Shown: positions 7,994 to 16,766, counted from the first letter of the stretch. The stretch: 35,815 nt of DNA from Oligoflexales bacterium (GCA_013215275.1 JABSRF010000011.1:1-35815), one strand, 5' to 3'. Program-made: numbers and translations. Notes: generated by a model not told the origin, from the letters alone.

Positions 7994-10531
7994 ATGGTTG
8001 CTAGAATGAAAAAATTAAAACTTCTAATCATTTTTGGAATTTGCTCGTTTGTATTCACCGGCATTTTATTCAAAAAAACCGAGTTTTTAGATCAGTTTAG
8101 TGAGCTCCTTATTGATACGGATATAGAAGCAGTAGAGGACATTTCCATATCAGTCGGTAGTAGGCTGAGCGGTGATTCTGAAGAGCTAAAATATGCCAAC
8201 ATTCTGTTGGTGGATTCTGTCTTATCGATTATCAAGAACTACTATGTTGACTCTGTGAGGGTTAGTGAGAAGCTAGTTTTCGATGCAATATTATTCTCCT
8301 TAGAAAGCAGTCTTGAAGTGAAAGCTAGGCACTATACAAATGAGGTCGTTCTTTCATTGGATGATAATGAATTAGAGTTAACAATACCATATGAGTTCGG
8401 ACACGAACAGCTTCTCAACTATGTGTTCCAGATAAGCAGGTTTATTAGTCACAAGGTCGAAACCTATTCACTCACCCAGAAGTTTTCAAATAAACAAGAA
8501 ACCGCATTGGTTTATATTCTTCGGGGACTGGTAAGCACTTTAGACGCTCACAATAACTTGTTATCAAAAGAATCTTACAAAGAGCTCAAACAAGGAACAG
8601 AGGGAACATTTGGGGGGCTAGGAGTCCTTGTAGGAATGAGAGATCAGTTACTGACCGTCATTAAGCCTTTACCTAGAAGCCCTGCTGAAAGGGTTGGTAT
8701 TGCTATAAAAGATCGTATTCTCTCAATTGATGGAATGGATACCTACGGATACTCATTGGGAGACCTTGTGGAGCATATGCGAGGAGATCCTGGTACTGAT
8801 GTTAGGCTCTCCCTTCTTAGAGAGGGAGCAATGTCTGCCCAGCAGATTTCTGTCAAACGAGAGGTTATTCAAGTCGACTCTGTTACCCATAAAGTCATCA
8901 AAAAACCGTATGGGTATTTAATGTCAGTTTTAATAGAAAGCTTTACATCCAGAACTGTTGATGAAGTCAAACTCGCAATTGCTCAGTTTAAACGAAACCA
9001 CCCACGTAAAGAGCTTAAGGGACTTATTTTGGACCTTAGATCAAATCCTGGTGGTTTACTTGACCAGGCAATCAAAGTAGCGGATCTATTTTTGACTCAT
9101 GGGGTTATTGTTTCAACGAAGGGGAGAAACACAGAAGTAGAGATGGCATACAACCAAGAGAAATCAGAAATCAGATGCCCCGTCGTTGTTCTTATCAATG
9201 AAGAATCTGCATCGGCAAGTGAGATTGTTGCAGGTGCATTGCAAGATCATGATCGAGCAATCGTGATAGGTCAACCTAGCTTTGGAAAAGGGTCAGTGCA
9301 AACAATTTTTGAACTGCCGGATGATAGAGCTTTAAAGCTTACCATTGCTCGGTACTATACTCCCTCAGGTACTTCTATTCAAAATATAGGGATTTTTCCT
9401 GATATTTGGCTGCAGCCAGTCTTTAAGCTAGAAGACAATAAGAACTTATTAGGTGAATACCGTTATAAAAACGAGCGATTTTTAAGCAATCGATTGCTTA
9501 ACAAGACAATCGTACCAACTAACAGTAAAAATGCCCCTATGTTTAAGGGGTATTATTTGAAGGAACATAACTCTGAATTTGAGGCTGAAAATTCGACTGA
9601 TCGAGAGTTGGAGACTGCTCATTTGGTCTTTAATCAAATCTATAGTGTATATAAGAATAACATTCCTAGCTTTAATACTAGGGCAAATCACTGGATTAGC
9701 TTGGCAGGAAAGGCTCTCAATAATAAAATCGGAGCTTGGAGTAAAGAGGTCGATCGTTACCTAACGAATAATTTGAACCTAAATTGGAGTGGTCGTGAGG
9801 TTAATTCGAAAAGTATTCCGGTTTTTCGGCTTATCAGCACTAGTAAAAAGGCATTAAAGGCTGGAGATTTTGTCAAGATTCCATACACAGTTGTGAATAC
9901 CAGTGATAAGCCAATGAGTCGCTTATCGATTTTCATACGTAATGAACACCCCGAGTTTGAGACTCATGAAAAATTGCTTCGGACTATCGAGCCCGGGCAA
10001 GTTTTCAATGATGAGGTTAAAATTCATATCCCTACATTCTGGAGCTCTGGAAAGCTAAACTTCGAAATTGGTCTAGCTTCAGGGGGAAGGGCTATCTCTT
10101 CATTAAATAAATTTGCCAGTTACCAAGTGACCGAAAGAGCGACGCCGGAGATAGGAATTTCCATCAACCTTGTTAATGAAGCAGGTGGAAAAATAGCTGG
10201 TGAGTTAGAGGCAAATGAGCACGCAAAAATAGCTGTGTATTTGAAAAACAAGAGCAAAATCGAGGCAAAGGATCTTTTGGTGAGGCTTATGAATTTGGCA
10301 GGAAACCAGCTCAATATTCTTGAAGACAAGGAAATTGTTGGTAGTTTGCCTGCCCATCAAGAGAAAATTGTCTACTTCGATGTTTCTGGTGCTGATGCTA
10401 TGTTTACTAAAGATATTGGATTAGGACTTATTGTCGAAAGCAATGATTTGAAGCTACCTGTGAAGAAAAAGGCAGCTATCGTTGCGGTTCCTTCAGTTAA
10501 GTGGGACAAGGATAAGCTAATTCGAAAATAG
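7994..10531 (+). CDS. S41 family C-terminal processing protease with long C-terminal extension
   Basis: CtpA/Prc-type serine protease that cleaves envelope proteins near their C-termini. Residues 9-26 are a single hydrophobic segment that anchors or exports the protein. A PDZ domain spans about 203-290 (GTFGGLGVLVG, then SPAERVGIAIKDRILSIDG). The S41 core follows (about 300-470), with LILDLRSNPGG, nucleophile S407 in ESASASE and the general base K432 in SFGKGSVQT, spaced exactly as in E. coli Prc. The remaining 370 residues are beta-rich and hold no second catalytic motif; they resemble stacked Ig/CARDB-like modules. At 845 residues it is about twice a standard CtpA and similar in plan to long myxobacterial S41 peptidases. 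The glycosyltransferase-TPR gene begins 29 bases after its stop, so the two probably form an operon. Confidence 0.92.
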   Translation: MVARMKKLKLLIIFGICSFVFTGILFKKTEFLDQFSELLIDTDIEAVEDISISVGSRLSGDSEELKYANILLVDSVLSIIKNYYVDSVRVSEKLVFDAILFSLESSLEVKARHYTNEVVLSLDDNELELTIPYEFGHEQLLNYVFQISRFISHKVETYSLTQKFSNKQETALVYILRGLVSTLDAHNNLLSKESYKELKQGTEGTFGGLGVLVGMRDQLLTVIKPLPRSPAERVGIAIKDRILSIDGMDTYGYSLGDLVEHMRGDPGTDVRLSLLREGAMSAQQISVKREVIQVDSVTHKVIKKPYGYLMSVLIESFTSRTVDEVKLAIAQFKRNHPRKELKGLILDLRSNPGGLLDQAIKVADLFLTHGVIVSTKGRNTEVEMAYNQEKSEIRCPVVVLINEESASASEIVAGALQDHDRAIVIGQPSFGKGSVQTIFELPDDRALKLTIARYYTPSGTSIQNIGIFPDIWLQPVFKLEDNKNLLGEYRYKNERFLSNRLLNKTIVPTNSKNAPMFKGYYLKEHNSEFEAENSTDRELETAHLVFNQIYSVYKNNIPSFNTRANHWISLAGKALNNKIGAWSKEVDRYLTNNLNLNWSGREVNSKSIPVFRLISTSKKALKAGDFVKIPYTVVNTSDKPMSRLSIFIRNEHPEFETHEKLLRTIEPGQVFNDEVKIHIPTFWSSGKLNFEIGLASGGRAISSLNKFASYQVTERATPEIGISINLVNEAGGKIAGELEANEHAKIAVYLKNKSKIEAKDLLVRLMNLAGNQLNILEDKEIVGSLPAHQEKIVYFDVSGADAMFTKDIGLGLIVESNDLKLPVKKKAAIVAVPSVKWDKDKLIRK

Positions 10532-10560
10532 TAGATCCTCTTAGGGTTTGCGAGGTTGGT

Positions 10561-12327
10561 ATGGAGCGTAAAAACTTAGGCTTAGTTATCGGTGAGCTTT
10601 ACCATCCACGAATGGTTCATGTGTTTGAACGCTTGAGCGAATATTTTAATGTTTCTGCATTCGTCATTCAAAGAGACCAAATTCTGAAGAAAATTCCTGG
10701 ATGTTTTAACACTCTATTATTCAAGAGTAACGAACAAACACCAGGGTATATGCGTGGTCTTGAGCCCTATCTTTCAGATAAAGATATCATATTATGCATA
10801 AATATCGGCTCTTTTAGCTCTTTGCAGGCCGCTCGGACTGCGAAGGAAAATAACATTCCTCTGGTTTGCTACACCACTGATAGTGATCTGAGTATCTATC
10901 AGAATTATCCAAACATCAAAGCGATCCAAGAATTCCTAGCAGATATGGTGGAGATGTTTCTTGTGCCTACAGCTGGGGTAGCTCATGAGCTGGCAAAAGT
11001 TGGGGTGTTAGAGGAAAAAGTGACGATACTTCCTCCTCGTGTTGACACAACAAGGTTTGCGTTTAGCCAAGAAAAGCGGATGAAGTTTAGGAAATACATT
11101 GGACTGATGGAGTCAGACCGAGTGATTCTTTTTTATGGTGACTTAGAACGCTCAGAGCAACCTGAGCTTGTTTTGAAGGCTTTGAAGTTTCAGCAAAACC
11201 TTAACAAAGACCTGTTTGGTCATCTCAAGCTTATTTACCTCGGAAAAGGAAGTTTCAGTAAGGAGCTTCAGTATTTATCATACAAACTTGGGCTGGGAAG
11301 TCAGACATACTTCTTGAGTCAAGACCCAGAGCCATTTTTAGCTGATTTATTTTGCGCTAGTGATGCACTGGTTTTACCTAACTGTATCGACCAAGATAGG
11401 TTGCCCCTATTCCCTTACCAGATGTTAGAGGCTATGGCTTCGGGAGTGATTCCTCTCGTTGCTGAAAATGGAGCTCAGGCTGAACTTTTGTCTTCCCCAG
11501 AGTTGACTTGGAGCGATCACTCGTACGAATCATTGGCTTTCTTGATTAATAAAACTTTGCAAGCGGGAAATAAATTGGATTCTTATAAAAGAATAGTTGC
11601 TGAAAAGGTGGCTCAAATTGGGGATCAGTCGTCTGCAGATCTAATCTTCTCTCAGATTCGGGACATCGTGGAGCTAGGTACTAGGCAAAACAACGAGATT
11701 GCCTGGGAACAGTGGGAAGGGCAGTCCTTCCAAGAAGATCAATCTGCAGAGGTTTTGGAAAGAATCAAAATACTTGATCTTGATCGGTTAAGTCTAACGG
11801 ATCGTAGCCGGCTGTTGACTATTAAAGCCCAGGCCCTCATGACAGGTAAAGATTTTGACCAGGCTCAAACTTGCTTTGAATCAGCTATTAAATCGTATGG
11901 TAAAAATTCCAGAGCATTCTGTGGCCTCGGGTATTTAGCATGGCATAGCTACAACCATGAAGAGGCCATTGGAGCCTTTAAAAAAGGCCTAGCACTTTCA
12001 CCCAATAATCATCAGTGCGTGCTCGGAATAGCTCTGGTTTACAAACGGCTCGGTATGTTGGAAGACGCCATTTACTGGACTGAAAAGTCCATTGTCATGG
12101 GCGCTCCGGGTAAGGTACCACTTAAGGCTTTAGTTCAGGCTTGTTGTGAAAGCAATGAAGCGGAGTATGCCATAGCCTCCTTGGAAAGAGTGTTAGATTT
12201 GGTCGGGGATGATCCAATTCTAATGAGAGGTTTAGGGCAGCTATACTTAAAAACAGGACATGTAAAGATAGGCCATCAGATTTTGGATAAGTACCTACCT
12301 TCAGCCCTTCCTATTAAGAAAAGCTAG
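10561..12327 (+). CDS. GT4-type glycosyltransferase fused to TPR repeats
   Basis: 588 residues in two parts. Residues 1 to about 380 have the GT-B fold pattern of family 4 glycosyltransferases: an N-terminal Rossmann half, then ILPPRVDTTRF, a second half with LFYGDLERSEQPELVLKAL, and the donor-site block LEAMASGVIPLVAENG around E290. The first glutamate of the usual E-x7-E pair is missing (proline at 282), so the donor site is atypical. Residues about 405-580 are tetratricopeptide repeats, for example GLGYLAWHSYNHEEAIGAFKKGLALSPNN. There is no signal peptide, so it acts in the cytoplasm. GAGG lies seven bases before the ATG. TPR-linked glycosyltransferases often modify proteins, but the acceptor is unknown. 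Its stop codon interlocks with that of the convergent gene (CTAG at 12324-12327). Confidence 0.85.
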   Translation: MERKNLGLVIGELYHPRMVHVFERLSEYFNVSAFVIQRDQILKKIPGCFNTLLFKSNEQTPGYMRGLEPYLSDKDIILCINIGSFSSLQAARTAKENNIPLVCYTTDSDLSIYQNYPNIKAIQEFLADMVEMFLVPTAGVAHELAKVGVLEEKVTILPPRVDTTRFAFSQEKRMKFRKYIGLMESDRVILFYGDLERSEQPELVLKALKFQQNLNKDLFGHLKLIYLGKGSFSKELQYLSYKLGLGSQTYFLSQDPEPFLADLFCASDALVLPNCIDQDRLPLFPYQMLEAMASGVIPLVAENGAQAELLSSPELTWSDHSYESLAFLINKTLQAGNKLDSYKRIVAEKVAQIGDQSSADLIFSQIRDIVELGTRQNNEIAWEQWEGQSFQEDQSAEVLERIKILDLDRLSLTDRSRLLTIKAQALMTGKDFDQAQTCFESAIKSYGKNSRAFCGLGYLAWHSYNHEEAIGAFKKGLALSPNNHQCVLGIALVYKRLGMLEDAIYWTEKSIVMGAPGKVPLKALVQACCESNEAEYAIASLERVLDLVGDDPILMRGLGQLYLKTGHVKIGHQILDKYLPSALPIKKS

Positions 12328-12680
12328 TCTGTTTTCTTTTTGAATAACTTAGCAAAAAATCCCTCTGCAGGCTTAACTGGCATATGTGAGTCAATCTTAG
12401 GGGCGTCAAGTTTAATGGTAGACTTCTTAATGGTGGCTCCGCAATTTGGGCAATAACCAAGTAAGTCTTGTTTCTTGCTTCCTTTGGGTTTGGCAGGTTT
12501 GAATATCACCTCCCGCAGAAGCGAATCAAGGTATTGATCAACGGTCATTTTGCGATACTTTGCATCTTTCTTGGCTCTCTCATAGGCATCCATAGAGATC
12601 TGAGTGGTTCGGCCATCAATGCTTTTCTTGTCAGCTTTATTGGTTTTTTGAGCTGACTTTGCCTTAGCTTCTTGCTTCAT
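12324..12680 (-). CDS. small RHH-like protein with one CxxC pair
   Basis: Hypothetical basic protein of 118 residues. Residues about 24-58 (RTTQISMDAYERAKKDAKY and the helix after it) look like a ribbon-helix-helix strand and two helices, the fold of MetJ/Arc-type regulators. A single C77-P-N-C80-G knuckle follows, which is half of a zinc ribbon; a full site would need a second subunit. The tail ends in a Lys/Phe-rich amphipathic segment. The ATG at 12680 is chosen because AGGGTGA lies five bases upstream; a GTG three codons earlier is less likely. It is downstream of dut on the same strand but separated by a large hairpin. Its stop overlaps the convergent gene by four bases. Function not recognised. 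Confidence 0.75.
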   Translation of the reverse strand: MKQEAKAKSAQKTNKADKKSIDGRTTQISMDAYERAKKDAKYRKMTVDQYLDSLLREVIFKPAKPKGSKKQDLLGYCPNCGATIKKSTIKLDAPKIDSHMPVKPAEGFFAKLFKKKTD

Positions 12681-12758
12681 AGGATTCACCCTAAGAGGTT
12701 AAAGGGTTTACCCGCCTTGACAAGGCTTCCTCGCTCAGAAGGGAGGACTCCTAAAACT

Positions 12759-12802
12759 CCGACAGAAAGGATAAGGTTAATGACTCACTCCTTTGCTGTC
12801 GG
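12759..12802 (-). terminator. large stem-loop downstream of dut
   Basis: CCGACAG with AAAGGA (12759-12771) pairs with TCCTTT and CTGTCGG (12789-12802): thirteen base pairs interrupted by one bulged base, around a 17-base loop. In the leftward transcript it follows dut and is trailed by GGAGUUUUAG, a short U-run. It is probably a terminator or attenuator, leaving partial read-through into the RHH-like gene. A structured regulatory element is the alternative. Confidence 0.55.
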
Positions 12803-12811
12803 CGGGTTGTG

Positions 12812-13246
12812 TTAGACTCTAACACCAGTGGATCCAAACCCACTTGTTCTAAGCCCCTTTTGTTCGAGCATAGGTATTTTGTGACAAAGGTTCAATACCA
12901 TCTGAGCGATGCGATCACCTTTGCTGATCGTGAAATCAGTATCAGAGCTATTCCATAAGAGCACGCAAATTTCATCGGGATAGTCTGCATCAATGGTTCC
13001 GACCCCATTAGTCAGACAGATACCGTGTTTATAGGCAAGTCCAGAACGAGCTCTAATCTGCAACTCCGGAATGCATCCTTGAGGGACCTGACTCCAATCA
13101 ACTGATTCAATCCAAACCCCTGTGGGGAACTTTGCCTTTTGGCCAGCTTTTACACATAGGTCTATGGTCGAGACAAGGTCTGCACCAGCACTCTGCTCGG
13201 TTTGATAGACAGGAGCGAATTCGGGGCTAAACTTTAACTTAATCAT
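12812..13246 (-). CDS. dut: deoxyuridine 5'-triphosphate nucleotidohydrolase (dUTPase)
   Basis: Hydrolyses dUTP to dUMP and pyrophosphate, keeping uracil out of DNA and supplying thymidylate synthesis. It is the trimeric all-beta type, 144 residues. Motif 1 is AGADL near residue 20; motif 2 RARSGLAYKHG; motif 3 GVGTIDADYPDEI with the catalytic Asp; motif 4 KGDRIAQMVL; motif 5 the flexible C-terminal RTSGFGSTG. The ATG at 13246 is preceded by AAGGAAG; the frame extends 16 codons further upstream, but that part is unconserved. It follows pnp on the same strand by 87 bases and is likely co-transcribed with it. All five motifs are intact, so the enzyme should be active. Confidence 0.96.
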   Translation of the reverse strand: MIKLKFSPEFAPVYQTEQSAGADLVSTIDLCVKAGQKAKFPTGVWIESVDWSQVPQGCIPELQIRARSGLAYKHGICLTNGVGTIDADYPDEICVLLWNSSDTDFTISKGDRIAQMVLNLCHKIPMLEQKGLRTSGFGSTGVRV

Positions 13247-13333
13247 GGCTTCCTTCTCTAAAATCAGGCAAAAAAAAACCGCTGTTAAAAACACCTGCGA
13301 TATAGGGTTGTGCTGAAATTTAAGTTTTTAAAA

Positions 13334-15424
13334 CTAGGTGTTTGGCTTTTGGCCAAAGGCTTCCTTACGGCTTAACTTGATGCGCCCTTGACGGTCAATA
13401 TCAATAACCTTTACGAGCACTTCGTCACCCAGTTTTAGAACTTCTTCAGTATTGTTGACCTTCTGATCAGACAACTGGGTAATGTGACAAAGTCCATCTA
13501 CACCAGGTTTGATTTCGATAAAGACTCCAAAATCAGTGAGTCTGACTGCTTTACCAAGGAACACATCACCAACCTGCGGGTTGCTTGTAAAGGCACGGAT
13601 CATAGATTTGGCAGCTTGAGCAGCAGTGGCATTAGGGGCTACGATGCTAATAAGGCCCTCATCCTCAATGTCCATCTTGACACCAGTTTCTGAAGTAATC
13701 TTTTTGATACTTTTTCCACCTGGGCCAATCAGGTCACGAATTTTATCCTGCTTTATTTTTAGCTTGAAAATTCTCGGTGCATGAGGAGCAACTTCTTCTT
13801 CAGGCTTTGAGATGACTTCATTCATTTTACCAAGGATATGCAGCCTACCCTCTTTGGCTTGATCAAGGGCTTCACGCATGATTTCTTTCGTGATGCCTCC
13901 AATCTTAATATCCATCTGCAAAGCCGTGATTTTGTCAGCAGTTCCGCAAACCTTAAAGTCCATATCACCAAGATGATCCTCGTCACCAAGGATGTCTGAG
14001 AGGATAGAGTACTCTTCTTCCTCTTTTACAAGCCCCATTGCAATTCCCGCAACAGGCTCTTTAAGAGGGACCCCTGCCTGCATCATAGCCAAGGTGCCCG
14101 AGCAGACTGCTGCCATTGAGGAGCTACCATTGGACTCCAGAGTTTCTGAGACCACCCTGATGGTATAACCAAACTGGCTAACTTCTGGGATCACTGGAAT
14201 CAAAGCTTTACGTGCAAGAGTTCCATGGCCAATTTCCCTTCGACCAGGTGAACGCTGCATACGCGCTTCACCAACGCAGAACGGAGGAAAGTTGTAATGA
14301 AGCATAAAGCGTTGCTTATTATCCGAATCCCAAAGAGTCTCTTGACGCTGCTGGTCCTCTTCTGCTGCTAGAGTTACAGAAGCAAGGGCCTGAGTTTCTC
14401 CACGGGTAAATAAAGAGGAGCCGTGAGCCTTCTGTAGTAAGTTCGTTTCACAACTGATAGGCCGGATATCCTTAAGGCCCCTCTGGTCGATACGGACTTT
14501 ATCTTTCAAAATCATAGAGCGCATGTGCTCGGACTTAAGCTTAGACCACAATTCTTTAACCTCAGCACCAAGAGCTGGGTCGTTATCAGGGTTTAGCTTT
14601 GCAACAACGTCATCTTTGCCTTTAGATAGAGCTTCATTACGAGCTTGCTTATTGCTGATTGCAAAAAACTCTTTTAACAAAGGTTCTGCGACCTCTTTGA
14701 CTTGTGCTAAAAGTTCGGTGTTTTCAGCCTTAGGTGTGATTTCCCACTTAGGCTTGCCAATTTCTTTTTGCACTTCCATTTGCATGTCGAATAAAGGCTT
14801 CATAGCATCGTGAGCATGCTCTATGGCATCGAGCATTTCCTGCTCGCTTAGGAAGTTTGCGCCAGCTTCAACCATCAGAACTGCATCTGGCTTGCAAGCT
14901 ATATTTAAATCAAGGTCACCCTCGGAACCTTCTGGAGGGTCAATCAAATATTGACCATCTTTCAGTCCAAGCCTTAAACCAGCAACAGGCCCGTTGAACG
15001 GAATATCACTGATCATCAGAGCCGTACTCGCACCCATTAAGGCGAGGGTACTTGGGCTATAGCCAAACTCATATGAGAGAACCGTCGCTGTGATGACCGT
15101 TTCGTTGCGAAAGTCCTTTGGAAAGCAAGGGCGTAGAGGCCTGTCAAGTACACGCGCCGTTAAGGTCGCCAGGTCGCTAGGTTTTCCTTCTCTTTTCACA
15201 AAGCCAGGAGGGATCTTTCCGACTGCATAGGATTTTTCAATGTAGTCAACGCCTAGGGGAAAAAAGTCTGTGTCGGGGTTAGCTTCTCTGGCTGCGCAGA
15301 CAGTTACCAGTACTTGGGTTCCTCCCGAGGAAACCATAACAGTACCATTTGCTTGTTTTGCAAACTTATTAAACTCAAATTTTATGATCCGGTTGTTTAT
15401 CGTTACTTCACGGACTGTGGACAT
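13334..15424 (-). CDS. pnp: polyribonucleotide nucleotidyltransferase (PNPase)
   Basis: Phosphorolytic 3'-5' exoribonuclease, a trimeric core enzyme of mRNA decay, often in the degradosome with RNase E. 696 residues in the standard order: first RNase PH domain (about 1-220), helical linker, second catalytic RNase PH domain (about 310-540, with FPPFCVGEARMQRSPGRREIGHG), a KH domain with GPGGKS (about 552-615) and a C-terminal S1 domain with VGDVFLGKAVRLTDFGVFIE (about 620-690). The KH and S1 RNA-binding domains are both present. AAAGGA lies eight bases before the ATG. It sits downstream of rpsO as in most bacteria, separated by a hairpin. The larger frames on the opposite strand of this gene are antisense shadows. 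Confidence 0.98.
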   Translation of the reverse strand: MSTVREVTINNRIIKFEFNKFAKQANGTVMVSSGGTQVLVTVCAAREANPDTDFFPLGVDYIEKSYAVGKIPPGFVKREGKPSDLATLTARVLDRPLRPCFPKDFRNETVITATVLSYEFGYSPSTLALMGASTALMISDIPFNGPVAGLRLGLKDGQYLIDPPEGSEGDLDLNIACKPDAVLMVEAGANFLSEQEMLDAIEHAHDAMKPLFDMQMEVQKEIGKPKWEITPKAENTELLAQVKEVAEPLLKEFFAISNKQARNEALSKGKDDVVAKLNPDNDPALGAEVKELWSKLKSEHMRSMILKDKVRIDQRGLKDIRPISCETNLLQKAHGSSLFTRGETQALASVTLAAEEDQQRQETLWDSDNKQRFMLHYNFPPFCVGEARMQRSPGRREIGHGTLARKALIPVIPEVSQFGYTIRVVSETLESNGSSSMAAVCSGTLAMMQAGVPLKEPVAGIAMGLVKEEEEYSILSDILGDEDHLGDMDFKVCGTADKITALQMDIKIGGITKEIMREALDQAKEGRLHILGKMNEVISKPEEEVAPHAPRIFKLKIKQDKIRDLIGPGGKSIKKITSETGVKMDIEDEGLISIVAPNATAAQAAKSMIRAFTSNPQVGDVFLGKAVRLTDFGVFIEIKPGVDGLCHITQLSDQKVNNTEEVLKLGDEVLVKVIDIDRQGRIKLSRKEAFGQKPNT

Positions 15425-15516
15425 AGTAAAATCCTTTAAAGGGAATGATGATAACCGCTGGTAGATTGTTTATATATTTAAGAATAAAAAGAGTCATTTG
15501 ACCAGGGTTAGTGGAT

Positions 15517-15545
15517 ATGGCAGCCCCGAGAAGCAGTGCTGCCAT
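15517..15545 (-). ncRNA. rpsO-pnp intercistronic hairpin
   Basis: ATGGCAGC (15517-15524) and GCTGCCAT (15538-15545) form a perfect eight-base stem with a 13-base loop, about 14 bases downstream of the rpsO stop in the leftward transcript. There is no immediate U-tract, so it is more likely a processing or 3'-end protection hairpin than a full terminator. In E. coli the same interval carries terminator and RNase III/RNase E sites controlling pnp. Confidence 0.55.
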
Positions 15546-15558
15546 GTGAGGTATGTGC

Positions 15559-15828
15559 TTACTTTCGGATACCAAGTTCAGCAATGAGCTTTTTGTAGCT
15601 AGGTGCATCATTATTATGTAGGTAGTCAAGAAGCCTTCTACGCTGGCCTACGATCTTCATCAGTCCTCTGCGGGAATGATGGTCTTTTTTGTTCTTTTTG
15701 AAGTGATCGTTTAGGTAGTTCAAGCGAGAGGTCAAAAGAGCAATCTGCACCTGTGGAGATGCTGTGTCTTTTTCGTTTAATTGAAATTTTTTGATGATTT
15801 CTGTTTTTTGCTCTTTGCTGAGAGACAT
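15559..15828 (-). CDS. rpsO: 30S ribosomal protein S15
   Basis: Primary 16S rRNA-binding protein of the small subunit platform, 89 residues, the standard length. The signature runs from [21 protein letters not shown] through [24 protein letters not shown], with the conserved HHSRRGL RNA-contact segment. GGAG lies seven bases before the ATG. It heads the leftward rpsO-pnp-dut group. In other bacteria S15 represses its own mRNA by binding a structured leader; the leader here is long enough for that, but I could not identify the pseudoknot by eye. Confidence 0.98.
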   Translation of the reverse strand: MSLSKEQKTEIIKKFQLNEKDTASPQVQIALLTSRLNYLNDHFKKNKKDHHSRRGLMKIVGQRRRLLDYLHNNDAPSYKKLIAELGIRK

Positions 15829-15936
15829 TTGGTAACTCCAATACTGATTGACGGAGCCTCAAGCTAACCCCTTCAAACTAATATGTTTTTTACTCGGTTC
15901 ACAAAGGATAATTTCTTGCGAAGCTTGACAGCGAGT

Positions 15937-15959
15937 AGTGTAACACTGAAAACTATAAC
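15937..15959 (-). promoter_or_regulatory. candidate extended -10 promoter of rpsO with palindrome
   Basis: On the minus strand TGTTATAGT (plus-strand 15951-15959) matches an extended -10 element. TTGAGA lies 15 bases upstream, a short spacing. The 11-base palindrome AGTGTAACACT (15937-15947) covers the expected start site and could be an operator. Moderate pattern match only. Confidence 0.35.
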
Positions 15960-16081
15960 AATTCGCCTCGGATCTCAAGCTAAATCATGGTCGAGAAATC
16001 CCTAATTATCAGGGGGTAGGTGGTATCATGATGGAATTTAAAGCAAACATGCGCAGTGTGTATAACATTTAATCATTCCGC

Positions 16082-16110
16082 TTGACATTTTCCTAAATCT
16101 TTTTTACATT
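16082..16110 (+). promoter_or_regulatory. sigma-70 promoter of the CarD-family gene
   Basis: TTGACA (16082-16087), 17-base spacer, TACATT (16105-16110): a consensus -35 with a good -10 at ideal spacing. The start near 16117 gives a leader of about 164 bases before the ATG at 16281. Confidence 0.65.
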
Positions 16111-16280
16111 AACCCAGCAATTTAGATCATAAAGATAAGCATTTTAGCCAATTATATCCAAAAGCTAGCTGTTTCATGTTAGTGAGTTCTTTCCTAGATC
16201 CTCTTTATTCTTAGCTCTTGGATGGTTAACTTAGCCCCAAATAGTCATAGCCTTCATAGTATATAAAAAAGAGGAATCGG

Positions 16281-16766
16281 ATGAATTTCAAAACTGGTGA
16301 CAAAGCTGTATACCCATCCCATGGAATCGCAGAAGTTAGAGGAGTTGAAGCGAGAAATGTTGGCGGGCATCAAGTTCAATGCTATGTGATGAATATCATG
16401 GCATCTGGAGCAACCGTAATGGTTCCTGTCTCTGCCACAAAGCGTGCAGGTATTCGAAGCCTAAGCACTCCAGGCGAAATCGAGCAAATTATGGACGTTA
16501 TGAAAAAGCCTGCTAGGATAGCTCAAAGAGCCTGGAACAAGCGCTTTCGGGAGTTCAATGAAAAGTTGCGCACGGGTTCAGCATGTGAGGTAGCAGAAGT
16601 TTATCGTGACCTTAAAACCCTCGAAAAGACTAAAGATCTTTCTTACGGTGAAAAACAGATTCTTGAAAAATCGAAGAAACTAGTGGTTTCCGAGATAAGT
16701 GCAGCGAAAAATGTTGCGGCTTCTGAGATAGAGGTTGAGATTAGCAAGTGCTTCCCTGTAGGTTGA
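16281..16766 (+). CDS. CarD/CdnL-family transcription regulator
   Basis: 161-residue member of the CarD_CdnL_TRCF family, which binds the RNA polymerase beta subunit and stabilises open complexes at promoters. The N-terminal Tudor-like RNAP-interaction domain is clear (FKTGDKAVYPSHGIAEVRGV, ending with ATVMVPVSATKRAGIRSL, about 1-65). The helical C-terminal domain (about 70-160) carries the basic RAWNKRFREFNEKL segment and the EVAEVYRDL helix typical of the family. GAGGA lies five bases before the ATG. It lacks the acidic/HMGA tail of Myxococcus CarD, so it is closer to CdnL. It stands alone between divergent rpsO and a reductase-like gene. Related proteins are often essential for rRNA transcription; its targets here are unknown. 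Confidence 0.92.
   Translation: MNFKTGDKAVYPSHGIAEVRGVEARNVGGHQVQCYVMNIMASGATVMVPVSATKRAGIRSLSTPGEIEQIMDVMKKPARIAQRAWNKRFREFNEKLRTGSACEVAEVYRDLKTLEKTKDLSYGEKQILEKSKKLVVSEISAAKNVAASEIEVEISKCFPVG

Larger units (their letters stand above)
15829..16280. other. divergent promoter region between rpsO and the CarD-family gene
   Basis: No full gene. It holds candidate promoters in both directions. A 14-codon frame at 16028-16072, preceded by GGTGG, is too short to call. The rightward leader upstream of the CarD-family ATG is about 160 bases and may be structured. Confidence 0.5.

Noticed and set aside
14523-14813. 96-codon rightward frame inside pnp
   Set aside because: Antisense shadow of a strongly conserved gene.
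16028-16072. 14-codon frame with a GGTGG ribosome binding site
   Set aside because: Too short and upstream of the mapped-looking promoter; no support beyond spacing.
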